Origin: Branchiostoma floridae
Lineage: Eukaryota > Chordata > Leptocardii > Amphioxiformes > Branchiostomatidae
Assembly (NCBI RefSeq): GCF_000003815.2
Contig: NC_049983.1
Span: 24,848,617-24,912,616 of the forward strand
Reading direction: 5' to 3'
DNA: 64,000 bases
Shown: positions 1 through 10,657 of the stretch, piece after piece
Numbering within the stretch: position 1 is the stretch's first letter
Layout of the letters: each line of letters starts with the position of its first letter
Position numbers and translations under genes: made by a program
The notes under the pieces: generated by a model
Database searches by the model: none
Told to the model about the DNA's origin: nothing
What the model saw: only the letters and a program-made list of their open reading frames with translations

Positions 1-2
1 TC

Positions 3-3000
3 AACCTGGGAGAAACCATTCTCCCTGCACTTGGAATAAGAAGCCTGAATGACTTCCATTCAGACGATCCCCTTGACGACTGGTTCTATGACTCTGTCAC
101 ACCACGTGGGTTTGCATTTGATGGCTCCATGCCAAAGGCGAGCAAGACTCCACTAGGCAGACAGGGAACCACGAATGAACTCATTCACACCCCAGAGAAC
201 ATGGTCCATATCATGAAAACTGATGCCATTGTTTACTTAGACGAAGGTTACCATCTTGCCAGTATATTGAAGAACCCCTCGACAATTGTAGGAGACCAGG
301 GTCTAGTTAAAAAGTATCGGGCTGATGTACGCAATGTATTAACCAATAATGAAGGCAAAGTGGCTGTGATGATGGCGCATGACACAATGAAGGAAAACAT
401 TGTAAAGTATGGTAGACAGGAGCTTACAGCTAAGCTTATTGATGTGAAAAAAGAAATCTATCGGTTGCCATCGCTTGCAGTGGACTGCTGCGCTCTTTGC
501 TCACATGTCATACCTACCAGTGTTTGGAACACGATAGATCAAATGGAATCCAAACAAATCATCAGTGCTGACAATGCACATCACCTGAGGGTGCTGGTCA
601 GCATCTCAGCAGAACTCCGCCTGAAAACATACATCGCAAACGGTGGGCAGAATGAGAACCTGTCAGCCCTGACTTCCCTCGAGACACCACAACTGACACA
701 AGGATCAGATGACACTTTAAGCAGACTTGGAACAGTCTTTTATGTTTCGAAAAGCGCACAGTTGTTCAGGTACTACTACACAGCAGTTCCATTGAAAAAG
801 GGTCTGGCAAAGGCATTGGTAAACGGAGAAGGTTCTCATAATGTTTTGCAACTGTTATTCTCCACTGTATTATTTGATGATTCTCCCAAGGTAAAAGGCA
901 TTATGTATATGCAACTACAAGATCCTCAGACAGCAATTACCCATTTTGAAAAGGCACTAGAGAAAGCCCGTAAGCGATACACCGTACACCCTGCAGATGA
1001 CGAGCAACGGATAATACTTGCAAACCTGGGAATCGCTCACGATCACCTGGGTGAGTACGAGAAAGCAGCCAGCCTCCACGAAGAGGGACTACAAATGTGC
1101 AGAAGAACGTTTGATCTAAATACAGGCCACCTGGATATGGTTGTAAGCCTCAATAACCTGGGGATAACATTGGCTGAACTTGGCAAGTACAAAGAAGCAT
1201 CAGACTATCATGAACAGGCATTACAGTTGTTAAAGAGCATACATGGTCCGAAACTACCAAATCATGAAATAGTTGTACTGTGTTTAGAGAGCATTGCAGC
1301 TAGGTGGCATGCTATGGGTGATTATAAGGAAGCAATTAGCTACCTAGAACAGGTTTTGCAGATGGCCAGACAAAGCAATGATCATTCCACAATTGCCAGG
1401 CTACTCAACAGCTTAGGGTCAAGTTGTAATGACATGGGGGACCAACAAAAGGCAATAAGTTGCTATGAAGAGGCACTGAAGATGCGGAGAGCCATCTACG
1501 GTAAGAGCACGGCACATCCTGATATTGCCACTTCGCTCAACAACCTTGGGGATGCCTGGAGTCAACTTGGTGATTATAAGAAGGCAATTTCGTACCATGA
1601 ACAGGCACTACAGATACTCATAATGATCTATGGTCAGCAAAAAGATCATCCTCTCATTGCCTCTGCACTACACAATCTGGGAGTGGCCTGGCAGAATCTG
1701 GGAGATTACAGAAAGGCAATCGGTTACAAAGAACAAGTACTGCAGATGAGGAAATCTGTATACGGCCAGACTACAGCGCATCCCCATGTTAGTGAGTCAC
1801 TCAGTAGTCTTGCAACAGTTTGGTATAACATTGGTGACTACAAGAAAGCAGTAAAGTATCATGAACAGGCATTGGAGATGACAATAGCTATCTTTGGTCG
1901 GGGTACAGCACATCCTAGTATTGCAAAATCACTCAGCAACCTAGAGGGGACTTGGTGTCAACTCGGTGATTACCGTAAAGCAATCAGTTATGGCAAACAG
2001 GCTTTGGATATGAGGATGACCATCTATGGTCAAGGTACAGCACACCCTGACATTGCTTTGTCACTCAACAATCTTGGTAACTTGCACAACGACATATGTG
2101 ATCTCCAGACGGCACTAATGTTCTGCGAAGCGTCGTTGCAGATGAGTAGAGAAATTTACGGCTTAACCGCGGCACACTGTGATATTGCAACATCACTAAA
2201 CAACATAGGTGCCATCTGGAGAGACCACGGAAATGGCACGAAAGCAATCAGTTACTTCAGAGAAGCATTGCAGATGTATAGGACTGTTTTCGGTCCCAAC
2301 ACAGAGCATCCTCTCATTGCTAAATGCTTAGTCAACATCGCGGAAACATGGGCTGGCCTTGGTAACCATAGTGAAGCCGTGTCATACTGTGAGGAGGCGC
2401 TACAAACATTTAGAACTATCCATGGTCAGAGTACACCACACCATGATATAGCCTCGGCTCTCAATGGGCTAGGATTATCGGTGTGGTGTGGCCAACAGAA
2501 TCTTTGCAAAGCAGTCAGCTACCTAACAGAAGCACTGCAGATGTTCAAAACTATTTATGGCCAGAGCACCCCGAATGTTGGCACTGCCACTACACTCAAC
2601 AACCTAGGGATACTCTGGCATGACCAAGGTGATTACCAAAAGGCTATCGGCTACCATGAAGAGGCGCTGCAAATGTATAGGGTCATGTATGGGCAAATTG
2701 CTGGCCATGTTCGAATCGCTTGCTCACTGACACATTTGGGATTAGGCTGGAGCGATCGCGGCAATTGCAGGAAAGCAATCAGCTACCTTGAAGACTCGCT
2801 GCAGATGTACAAGAGTGTCTATGGTCATGATATTGCACATGTTTACATTGCCAAAACACTTTACCACCTAGGGTCAGTGTGGCGATTTCATGATGATCCC
2901 CAAAAAGCAATCAGCTATCTTAACGAGTCACTTCAGATGTACAGGAGTGTTTGTGGTCAAACCGCAGAACATCTTGGCATTGCCTACACTCTTAAACAGC

Positions 3001-4564
3001 TTGGCTTAGCTTGGGAAGTTAAGGGAGATCACCACAAAGGCATCAAGTACCATGAAGAAGCACTGCAGATGTACAAGAACATATATATGAATCAGACTCA
3101 AGCACATCCTGAAATCGCATCATCACTGACCAGTCTGGGAATGGCTTGGGATCGTGCAGGAGAGTACAGGAAAGCAATCAGTTACCATGAAGAGGCACTT
3201 CAGATGTTCAACAGTGTTTATGGACAAAGTGAAACACGTCCTGATACGTCCACAGCACTTAACAACCTTGGGTTATCGTGGCATCACCAAGGTGACCATG
3301 CAAAAGCGATCAGCTACTTCGAGCAGGCATTGACCATTCTTAAAAGCACCTATGGACACAACATAGGACATCGTGACATTGCCAACATACTCTACAATCT
3401 GGGATTAGTCTGGTGTGAAGGCATAGGTGATGATAAAGCAATCAGCTACTTTGAACAGGCGTTTACATCACACAGGAGTGTCCATGGCCAGAGCACAGCC
3501 CATTCTGACNNNNNNNNNNNNNNNNNNNNNNNNNNNNNNNNNNNNNNNNNNNNNNNNNNNNNNNNNNNNNNNNNNNNNNNNNNNNNNNNNNNNNNNNNNN
3601 NNNNNNNNNNNNNNNNNNNNNNNNNNNNNNNNNNNNNNNNNNNNNNNNNNNNNNNNNNNNNNNNNNNNNNNNNNNNNNNNNNNNNNNNNNNNNNNNNNNN
3701 NNNNNNNNNNNNNNNNNNNNNNNNNNNNNNNNNNNNNNNNNNNNNNNNNNNNNNNNNNNNNNNNNNNNNNNNNNNNNNNNNNNNNNNNNNNNNNNNNNNN
3801 NNNNNNNNNNNNNNNNNNNNNNNNNNNNNNNNNNNNNNNNNNNNNNNNNNNNNNNNNNNNNNNNNNNNNNNNNNNNNNNNNNNNNNNNNNNNNNNNNNNN
3901 NNNNNNNNNNNNNNNNNNNNNNNNNNNNNNNNNNNNNGGCTTTTTTTTCAAACAACATTTATCCCTAAACAGGGACATTCTCAACAGCCGGGCGACATAA
4001 TGGTGGGAACTTGGGGATCACAGAAAGTCATTAACCTGTTAGGGGAGCCACTTGAAATATTGAGAATATTGCATGGACAAAGTCCACCCACATCCTGAAA
4101 TTGCCACAATGCTTAACTCTTTGGGAACAGCTTGTCAAATTTTGTGCGACTATAACAAATCAATACAATACAACGAACAAGCACTTCAGATGTGGAAGGA
4201 TATCTTTGGCCACAGTGAAGTACATGATCGAATCGCAACGTCACTCCACAATCTCGGAGTTGCCTGTTTTTTTCTTGGAAATCACACAAAGGCAATCAGC
4301 CATTTTGAAGAGGAGATTAACATTAGAAAGGCCATCTGCGGACAGGACACAGTAGATCCTAACATTGCAGATACACTGACTTCGTTAGGAGCTGCACTGT
4401 TAGCCCATGGTGAGGTCCCCAAGGCCTATGATGTTCACAGACAGGCACTGGTTATGATGAGGCAGGTTTATCATGATGACAATCATCCGAAGATACAAGA
4501 GGTGGAAGGCAAAATAAATGCAATCGTGAAGTATCTGAAGATACTATTAGTAAGCAAAAAATGA
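3..4564 (+). CDS. Long TPR-array protein with DUF294-like N-terminal region (5' partial, interrupted by gap)
   Basis: Likely a scaffold or sensor protein. The frame is open from base 3; the first in-frame ATG is at 129, so the true start probably lies to the left. Roughly the first 220 residues resemble the DUF294/putative nucleotidyltransferase region found before TPRs in some marine-invertebrate proteins (W-F-Y-D-S, PLGRQG, LRVLVSISAELRLKTY); this is recalled family resemblance, not a search. From about codon 260 there are about 20 tandem 42-44-residue kinesin-light-chain-type TPRs (pattern LNNLGxxWxxxGDYxKAISYxEEALQMxxxxYGQ) before the gap, and at least three after it. The unit lies in one exon. 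Past the gap the TPR reading continues in a different frame (ATG at 4073, stop 4562-4564), and 3938-4090 shows TPR-like sequence jumping frames. That is either poor assembly beside the gap or real damage. Confidence is high for TPR, moderate for DUF294. Confidence 0.8.
3510..3937. other. Assembly gap (428 N)
   Basis: An uninterrupted run of N inside the TPR array. About ten further TPR-encoding units' worth of uncertainty on either side cannot be excluded, because near-identical repeats assemble badly. Translations of X-runs across it are meaningless. Confidence 0.99.
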
Positions 4565-6230
4565 GAACCACAAAACAACGTGCCCTACAAAATATACTGG
4601 TCATAATGTCAAACCTGCAGATCTTGGCACATTGGCGCATCAAGTCCGTGTGTGTATTGTGGTGCACTTTTGACAGATTAGCCTAGAAGCTTAGTGGGCT
4701 TCACTACATGGTTGGGGGGGGGGGGGGGTGTCTTGTAAAGTGGTAATGGGGCATGGCGATTGTCGAGTTCTTAGTCTAACCGTTACTTTACACCGACGTC
4801 ACATTTCCTACTCATACACTTTAGTTTTGCTTTGATGGTAGAAAAGTGTAATCACGTTTGGACATTTAAAGCCTGATTTCTGGTATAGAGGTGAGAGGTT
4901 GCTAAACTCTTAAAGAATTTGTCACTGAATTGCAAGTCAAAAAAGTTTTGCAGAAAAATTATAAATCATTGATAATATTCCAAACTAAAATCACATTTCA
5001 ATGTTAAGCAGATCTTTAAACAAGATACCACTAAGCAAGTCCACCACGGCCCATGACATAAAGTGTATAGTACCAGAATCTTAAATCTAAAGTCTGACTC
5101 TCAATAAATATAATCTATGTGTCACATTAGTGACTGTTAGTATAAACTGTTTAATTAGCTAGCACATCGAAATATTACTTAACAAATTTGGAGAAATCAA
5201 AAATTGGAAGTGATTGATTTGAATGATCCTGAACAGCATTCATATCATTATCAACTCAAACCAACTTAGGACTATACCTTTAATGTGTAAAGTAGGTACT
5301 GCAGCATTATAGTGACCTAAACGGAGCAGTCAATCACGATGTTACAAACGGGTTGTGAAACATACGTACCGAATATGTACCGAATGTACCCAAATATGTA
5401 GAGTTTATTAACAAGTTAACTTAAAAAGGTAGAATGACATGGTGAAAAGCTTAAGGACATGTATAAGTTGTATTATAATTATAAGTTGAGGAGGCTGCTG
5501 AATGCATTTGGTGGTTGTATTCATACACTGCATGTGCCGTCCAGTTTCACATTATACTTTTAACTTTTAACATTAAACTTCTTAGTGTGTTTTTTAATCT
5601 TCATGAAGTTGCCAGTGAAAATAATGCTGATGATGGTCTTTTTTAAGCTTATAGGCTTATATGAAGCCTTGTGTAATTGGTGTTGTTAAATTTGAAATTG
5701 ATTTAGATAAATTGTTGAAGCCTCAATGTAATTTGAGAGTGTATCAATTACGTAATTTTCTTCATACTTGAATTATGTCAAGTCTACTATATTGCTACTA
5801 CTCAGTCAGTCATAGTCATACGGTGTATCATAGCACCGTTGGGGTTACTACTAATACGTCTTAATTAGTTGGAGGTAGGTATAGACATATGATTTTAATA
5901 CTTTGAGTTTGCTTTCTGATAAATTCAGTTGTACTTTTTGTTGACTTCACATCATACGCGTAACTGTGAATTCTTGAAAAGAATTTGATATTGCTTTGTG
6001 TCTTGGATTTATTTCACTTGCAACAATTGATAACTTTAAAACTGTAAGCTTCAGTATGTGAATAAAGAAATGAGACCTATGAGAAGTTTGATTGTAGTTC
6101 ATTGTATTCGTGTTTAAATCAAAATTAGGGTAAAACATTGTAGAAATGAAAGGTAGTGCATGTCACACCAAAAAAACTGAAAAAATGTGGTCTCATTTAA
6201 TTCAAGTTATCATACTATCACCCCATTTAT
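4565..6230. other. Gene-free 3' flank of the TPR gene
   Basis: AT-rich sequence with no convincing coding potential. A 14-base G run lies near 4712-4728. AATAAA hexamers at 5105-5110 and 6061-6066 are candidate poly(A) signals for the TPR gene. Confidence 0.5.
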
Positions 6231-7015
6231 GACAAGTTGCCCTCAGTCATGATCATCTGTCAAATGTCCAGACACTTAAGATTGTCATTTACGTCATTCA
6301 ACGTCGCTTACGTTGTGCGCCCTTATTTGACAGAAACTGCCTTTATGTTTTCCATAACATCTCCCTCAGCACCGCCTGCCGTTTCGTGTCCTCCGTACCC
6401 CCGTTCCCGACATGCTTCATGATCATGATAAGCTTCCCCAGAATGACCTTATTGATCTCCTGACCTGTGACAAAACCTTTTTGATTTTGATTTCGAAGGT
6501 CGTAGCCCTCTAAACAGAAGGTTGCACACGCTCCACCTTGCAATAACATATTGTTATATCATTTACGCACTGAGTCTGCATATTCGTACAGTGAGCCGTA
6601 AGCTACCGGCCCGTACGTTACAAGACGCCTTTGTTATACAGTCAGTGCCGCGTAGCCATATAACAAAATTCATAAAGTCTATATATAACAAAATTCATAA
6701 AGTCTATATATTCACTTACCATCTAGTGTCCTGGTGTGGACTAACAAAGTAAAACTTCCTAGGACACAACCTCACTATAGCTAGCAAACAAACTCGTGTA
6801 TTTTTGTAAATATGTCGTCGGTATTTAATTCGTATAATGGTCTGATTAACTTAAAAATGAGAATCTAACTCCGACTAGGGACGTCCATCGGATAGGACGT
6901 CCATTTGAGGTCCCGTGTCAGAGGAGAGCCACACCTCCGGCACATTAAAGAACCAGCCGCACCGTTACCGAAAAGAGTAGGTGATCTTTCCAGTGTGAGT
7001 GGATTGCTACATCTT
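6230..7015. repeat. Segmental duplicate of 30.77-31.51 kb
   Basis: Besides the exon 2 relic, long flanking stretches match 30770-31510. Shared motifs include GAGCCGTAAGCTAC, CATCTAGTGTCCTGGTGTGG, GGACACAACC and CGAAAAGAGTAGG. The last part (about 6870-7015), with a CATTAAAG...GAAAAGAGTAGG motif, may itself be a dispersed element carried along. Confidence 0.7.
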
Positions 7016-7874
7016 AGGTCCCCTTTCTGCTGCACTCTCACTGTGACCTAAATAGGATATGTGTAACCTTCACTTCCACACTGGGTATATCATACAAAGC
7101 GTAAACGTGTGACTTAGAAGACAACAAAACACAGATTCGTTTCTTTTCTATGCAATTCGTTGATCGATACGTCAAATTTTAGGTCGCAGAGAAAGCGCGG
7201 CGAGAGCGCCTTCCTAGTGGAAAGGGGTTATAATGAACGTCTTAGGGTTTCATTGATGAGTTTCTTCTTCCCATAGACTTCTATGTTATAATTCTTGTTT
7301 TACATGGTCGTGTTCATAATGTAAAAGGTAAGGTGAGGTTCATAATGAAGCTTCATGAAATGTCAGCAGAATTTTCATTCTATGTTGAGCAAATTTACTG
7401 TATATAATTGAAAAAAATTGCCAATGACTAGAATCCATAGGTTTGCTGTTTATAGCAATTGCAAGCTACAATTAGTCAATCCCCGCAAAAGGCACTTTTT
7501 CCCTGCTCGTGTACAACCGCACCACTCAGAACTCAGGACTGTGTACCTCCGACCTAGCGCACGGCCGTCAAACTTTACCTGCTAATTTATTCAGTTGCAA
7601 ACAAGCTTTCACCAATCTAACTTTTGATATCAGTTCGGCTAGTTAAAAGTGAATTTCCCACCGCTAAACTGTGACATGCGTCCATGCAGCCGTTCAGTTT
7701 TTGGCTCGGATCTCTTTAGGGGCAATACATCAATGAGACCTTACGTACATTTATACCGCACTTGGAGCCCACGGCCTAGTGAGACGTAATACGAGACGGA
7801 CAGCACAGCCCAGGCCTGTTTCACTACAAACCTCGCTGTTGTGTACGATGGTCTTCAACCATCAGGTTTCCCGG
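6352..7874 (-). pseudogene. Relic of the minus-strand MGNLMV/module gene (exon 2 and exon 1 remains)
   Basis: Read on the minus strand, about 6465-6352 encodes QEINKVILGKL...KHVGNGGTED...RQAVLREML and then a stop. It closely matches exon 2 of the intact minus-strand gene at 30990-30841, with a two-residue insertion and loss of the 3' part. About 7874-7832 resembles that gene's exon 1 (ends ...AACAGCGAG followed by GT), but the ATG and the frame are lost. No exon 3 is seen. This is an older copy of the 30-32 kb gene in the same orientation. Confidence 0.75.
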
Positions 7875-7976
7875 TGATGTCTGAAGCTACAGCGAACCTG
7901 AGAAAAGAGTTATACCTGGACGCCTCGCGCCCTTTCACCGCCGATGAAGGTCGCCTCACTTCCGCATTAAACGGTA

Positions 7977-8186
7977 CTCTCCAAGCAGAGGTTAGGCTTC
8001 GGCTGTTTTTTTAACGTTTTCTTCAGTCGTTTTTGTCGGGCTTTCTATTTTGTATTGTATCTTGTACTGTCAAAATACAATACAAAATAGAAAGCCCAAT
8101 AAGATACAATACAAAATAGAAAGCCCGATAAAAATGAATAAAAAAAACGTTAAAAAACAGCCAGAGCCTAACCTCTGCTTGGAGAG
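7977..8186. mobile_element. MITE-like hairpin element
   Basis: Near-palindrome of about 210 bp. The left end TCTCCAAGCAGAGGTTAGGC reappears inverted at the right end, and the centre holds a second inverted pair (GGGCTTTCTATTTTGTATTG against its complement, the latter present twice). There is no coding capacity. It is a non-autonomous DNA transposon or foldback; the superfamily is not determined. Confidence 0.75.
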
Positions 8187-8440
8187 TAGTTACACGATAC
8201 TGAAAAGTCAACTGTCATGAATGTCCTGTCACCTCGCTTACTGTGGTAACGGAATATACCAAGGTAAATAGGAGCGGCTACTGACTGGTAAGAGTCATGC
8301 GTCTAAATCTAAGGCAATCGTTTTGATCAACAACACAACTTGATTTGAACTCTGTGATCACTAGATTGATATACCTACATACATTAAAAACCTTGTATAA
8401 CCCCCACGCCTCAAGTGGAATGTTCCAAAAAGTTTGAGAC

Positions 8441-8451
8441 GGGGATTCCCC
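8441..8451. promoter_or_regulatory. Palindromic kappaB site GGGGATTCCCC
   Basis: A perfect palindromic kappaB element about 570 bp 5' of the relic minus-strand first exon near 7.85 kb. The surrounding sequence (GGGGATTCCCC...ATACGTCAT...GGGGAA) is shared with 38.84 kb and 43.75 kb, where the same site lies 310 bp 5' of intact minus-strand first exons. It is probably a leftover promoter of the decayed copy. Confidence 0.55.
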
Positions 8452-8459
8452 ATTCCAAA

Positions 8460-9290
8460 AAATACGTCATATGAGACTTTCACAGGGGAAGAACGCACAT
8501 ACGTAGTTTGCACAGCCTGCCTGCCTAAGTCTTCTCTACATCACTTCCACAGGGATTGTGCCATTACCTTTAAAGGTAAGCAGTTAGTGTTGCAAACGTC
8601 CGATTACTCAAAGAGAGGCACCGTGTGTTTTAATAGGAGGTGTTGTCGGACGCCCGCCATTTTGTTTGTAACGGTCCGCGTTGCCGCACCCTTTCCAAGC
8701 TTGACCTAGTTTATAGCTATGTGTCCAAACTTACGCTGTGCTCTGACGTTAGTTTTTTGTGAACGCAAAACATATATGGGGGGATGGTGTGTGTGCTTAC
8801 CTCTTGTAGGTCAGTTCTGATAGTAGTGTGGACCCCCTGTACCAAAACGTCGAGAAGCCAGTAGTGGACTTTAGACTTAGTTCATCCATTTTGGGTGCAC
8901 CCCATGCCTCCCCCTCCCCACCTGGCGTCCTGATCTTTGTCGGCTAGTTGGGTCGCTAAGCTCGACTTGTTACCGGCTGTGGTAAATCTATCTTAGTTCA
9001 ATGTAACGCTGATAAACCTTTGGTAAAATACAGAGAGTATAGACATGTACGATCTCACGGTAATCTGGAGGATGAGCGATTGAAACTACGCCCTCTTTTA
9101 GCTTAGATAAATACACGGCCATGTTGACAAAATCAACAAAATGAAGTCAGCGGTTGACATACAACAGTTAGGGTAGCCTTGTTTCCACAATCTCTAACAA
9201 TGTTAGCGGTTTTATCACCTCTTTCCCGAGAGGGGACTGTAACTGTTGTGTTGGCCGCTAGGAGTAACGAGGATTTTTAAAACCCACTTG
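8460..9290. other. No recognisable gene
   Basis: Mixed-composition intergenic DNA. Short open frames are not supported by motifs or splice signals. Confidence 0.4.
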
Positions 9291-10460
9291 GCATATGTAA
9301 ATTATGCAAATGAAGACCAAGATTGCGTGATAAATGAGATAATGCTATAATTCCATTGTGGTAAATGGCGGGAATTTTATATTTATACCATTTGGAAGGT
9401 ACGTAAAGGTGAGCATCGTTGAATTTGAATTGTGCAAATAATAAACGAATTTAAGTATTAGATAGCTCTTGTGCTCAGGAAGAAGTGACATAAGTTTGGG
9501 CCCCCTAGCGACTAGTTTTGGGATAGCAGGGACATTTTTGTCAAAAACTTCTGAAGTGGATAACTCAAGAGGAGAACAACGAATTTTCATGATTTTTTGT
9601 ATGTAGGTACCTTAGACAATGCTGTACAAAATAAAACTCTAATAATGCAAAATTGGAGTGCATTTGCATGATTAATGAGAATAATCTATCATAGCAGTTT
9701 TTTTAATGCATCTGCCGGACAGATGTCCCGGACATGGTATGGTCTTGATATTTTAGTGGTAGATAGCTTTTAGCGTCATGACAAAGTGGGGCAAGTTTCG
9801 GCCCTCTAACATTTATTTTTGGAGCTGCAGGGCCTTTTTTGTCAAGACATTCCAAAGAGGATGACTGCAGAAAGGAATGACGGATTGACATTTTAGGCAT
9901 GCGGGTAGCTTAAGCAAAGATGTTCATAATGATATACATGTTGTGCAAATGAGGACTTAATTTTCATAATTAATGTGGAAATTGCATAATTCCATTGTTT
10001 TCCAATAACTGGACTTCAATAAATGTAACCTGTAAATGATAGATGGAACATAAGCAGATACCAAGTATGGTAATGAGGAACTAATTTGCATAATATATAT
10101 GAAAATTGCAAAAAACGCTTAATGATTAATAATGGGAATTTTATACTTGTGACAATTGTATGTTAGTCAATGATGAACATTACCATGCATAAATAATGTG
10201 AATTTGCAAGTTATTTGCATAAAATTTACAGAAGCTCTAACCATTTCATGGAGGTATGAGGTTGCTGAACTCTATGCTCGTGTGTCTTTGTGTGTATGTG
10301 TGTATGTGTATTTAGTAATCCTGTTTAGAAAGTCTTGACAAAAATGCCCCTGCAATTCAAAAATTAAATGTGAGGTAACTCAAAACTCAAGTCCCACTGC
10401 AGTACCGACGGAAGTTGCTATGAGGCCCAAAATCTAATCATTTCCAGTGTTTGTCACACC
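9290..10460. repeat. Three degenerate copies of an AT-rich dispersed repeat
   Basis: Blocks near 9300-9600, 9650-9900 and 9940-10460 share TATGCAAATGA, AATTGCATAATTCCATTG and a (T)GACAAAAATG...CCTGCA...AAA(A)TTA stretch. The weak minus-strand frames at 9345-9590 and 9703-9900 resemble each other only because they lie in this repeat. I see no gene. Confidence 0.55.
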
Positions 10461-10657
10461 GTACCAACATACCAAGTATGAACTCGATCCACTCAGCCGT
10501 TCTTGAGTTATTTTTCTACAGAAACGGTAGTGAAACTATAACGTCCATGATATAGTAGCAGGCAGCAGCATAAAGTTGTGTTGTCACCACGACTACAGTC
10601 GTAAAATGGCAACTTCTTAAGCTCATAACTACAGAAAACTGCATCCTTTTCAGAGCC

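Noticed and set aside
3427-4098. Open frames made mostly of X
   Set aside because: They span the assembly gap and have no sequence support.
9345-9900. Two similar minus-strand peptides (…RGPKL...KSYL...)
   Set aside because: They lie in copies of a degenerate AT-rich repeat, with no start context or splicing; similarity reflects the repeat.
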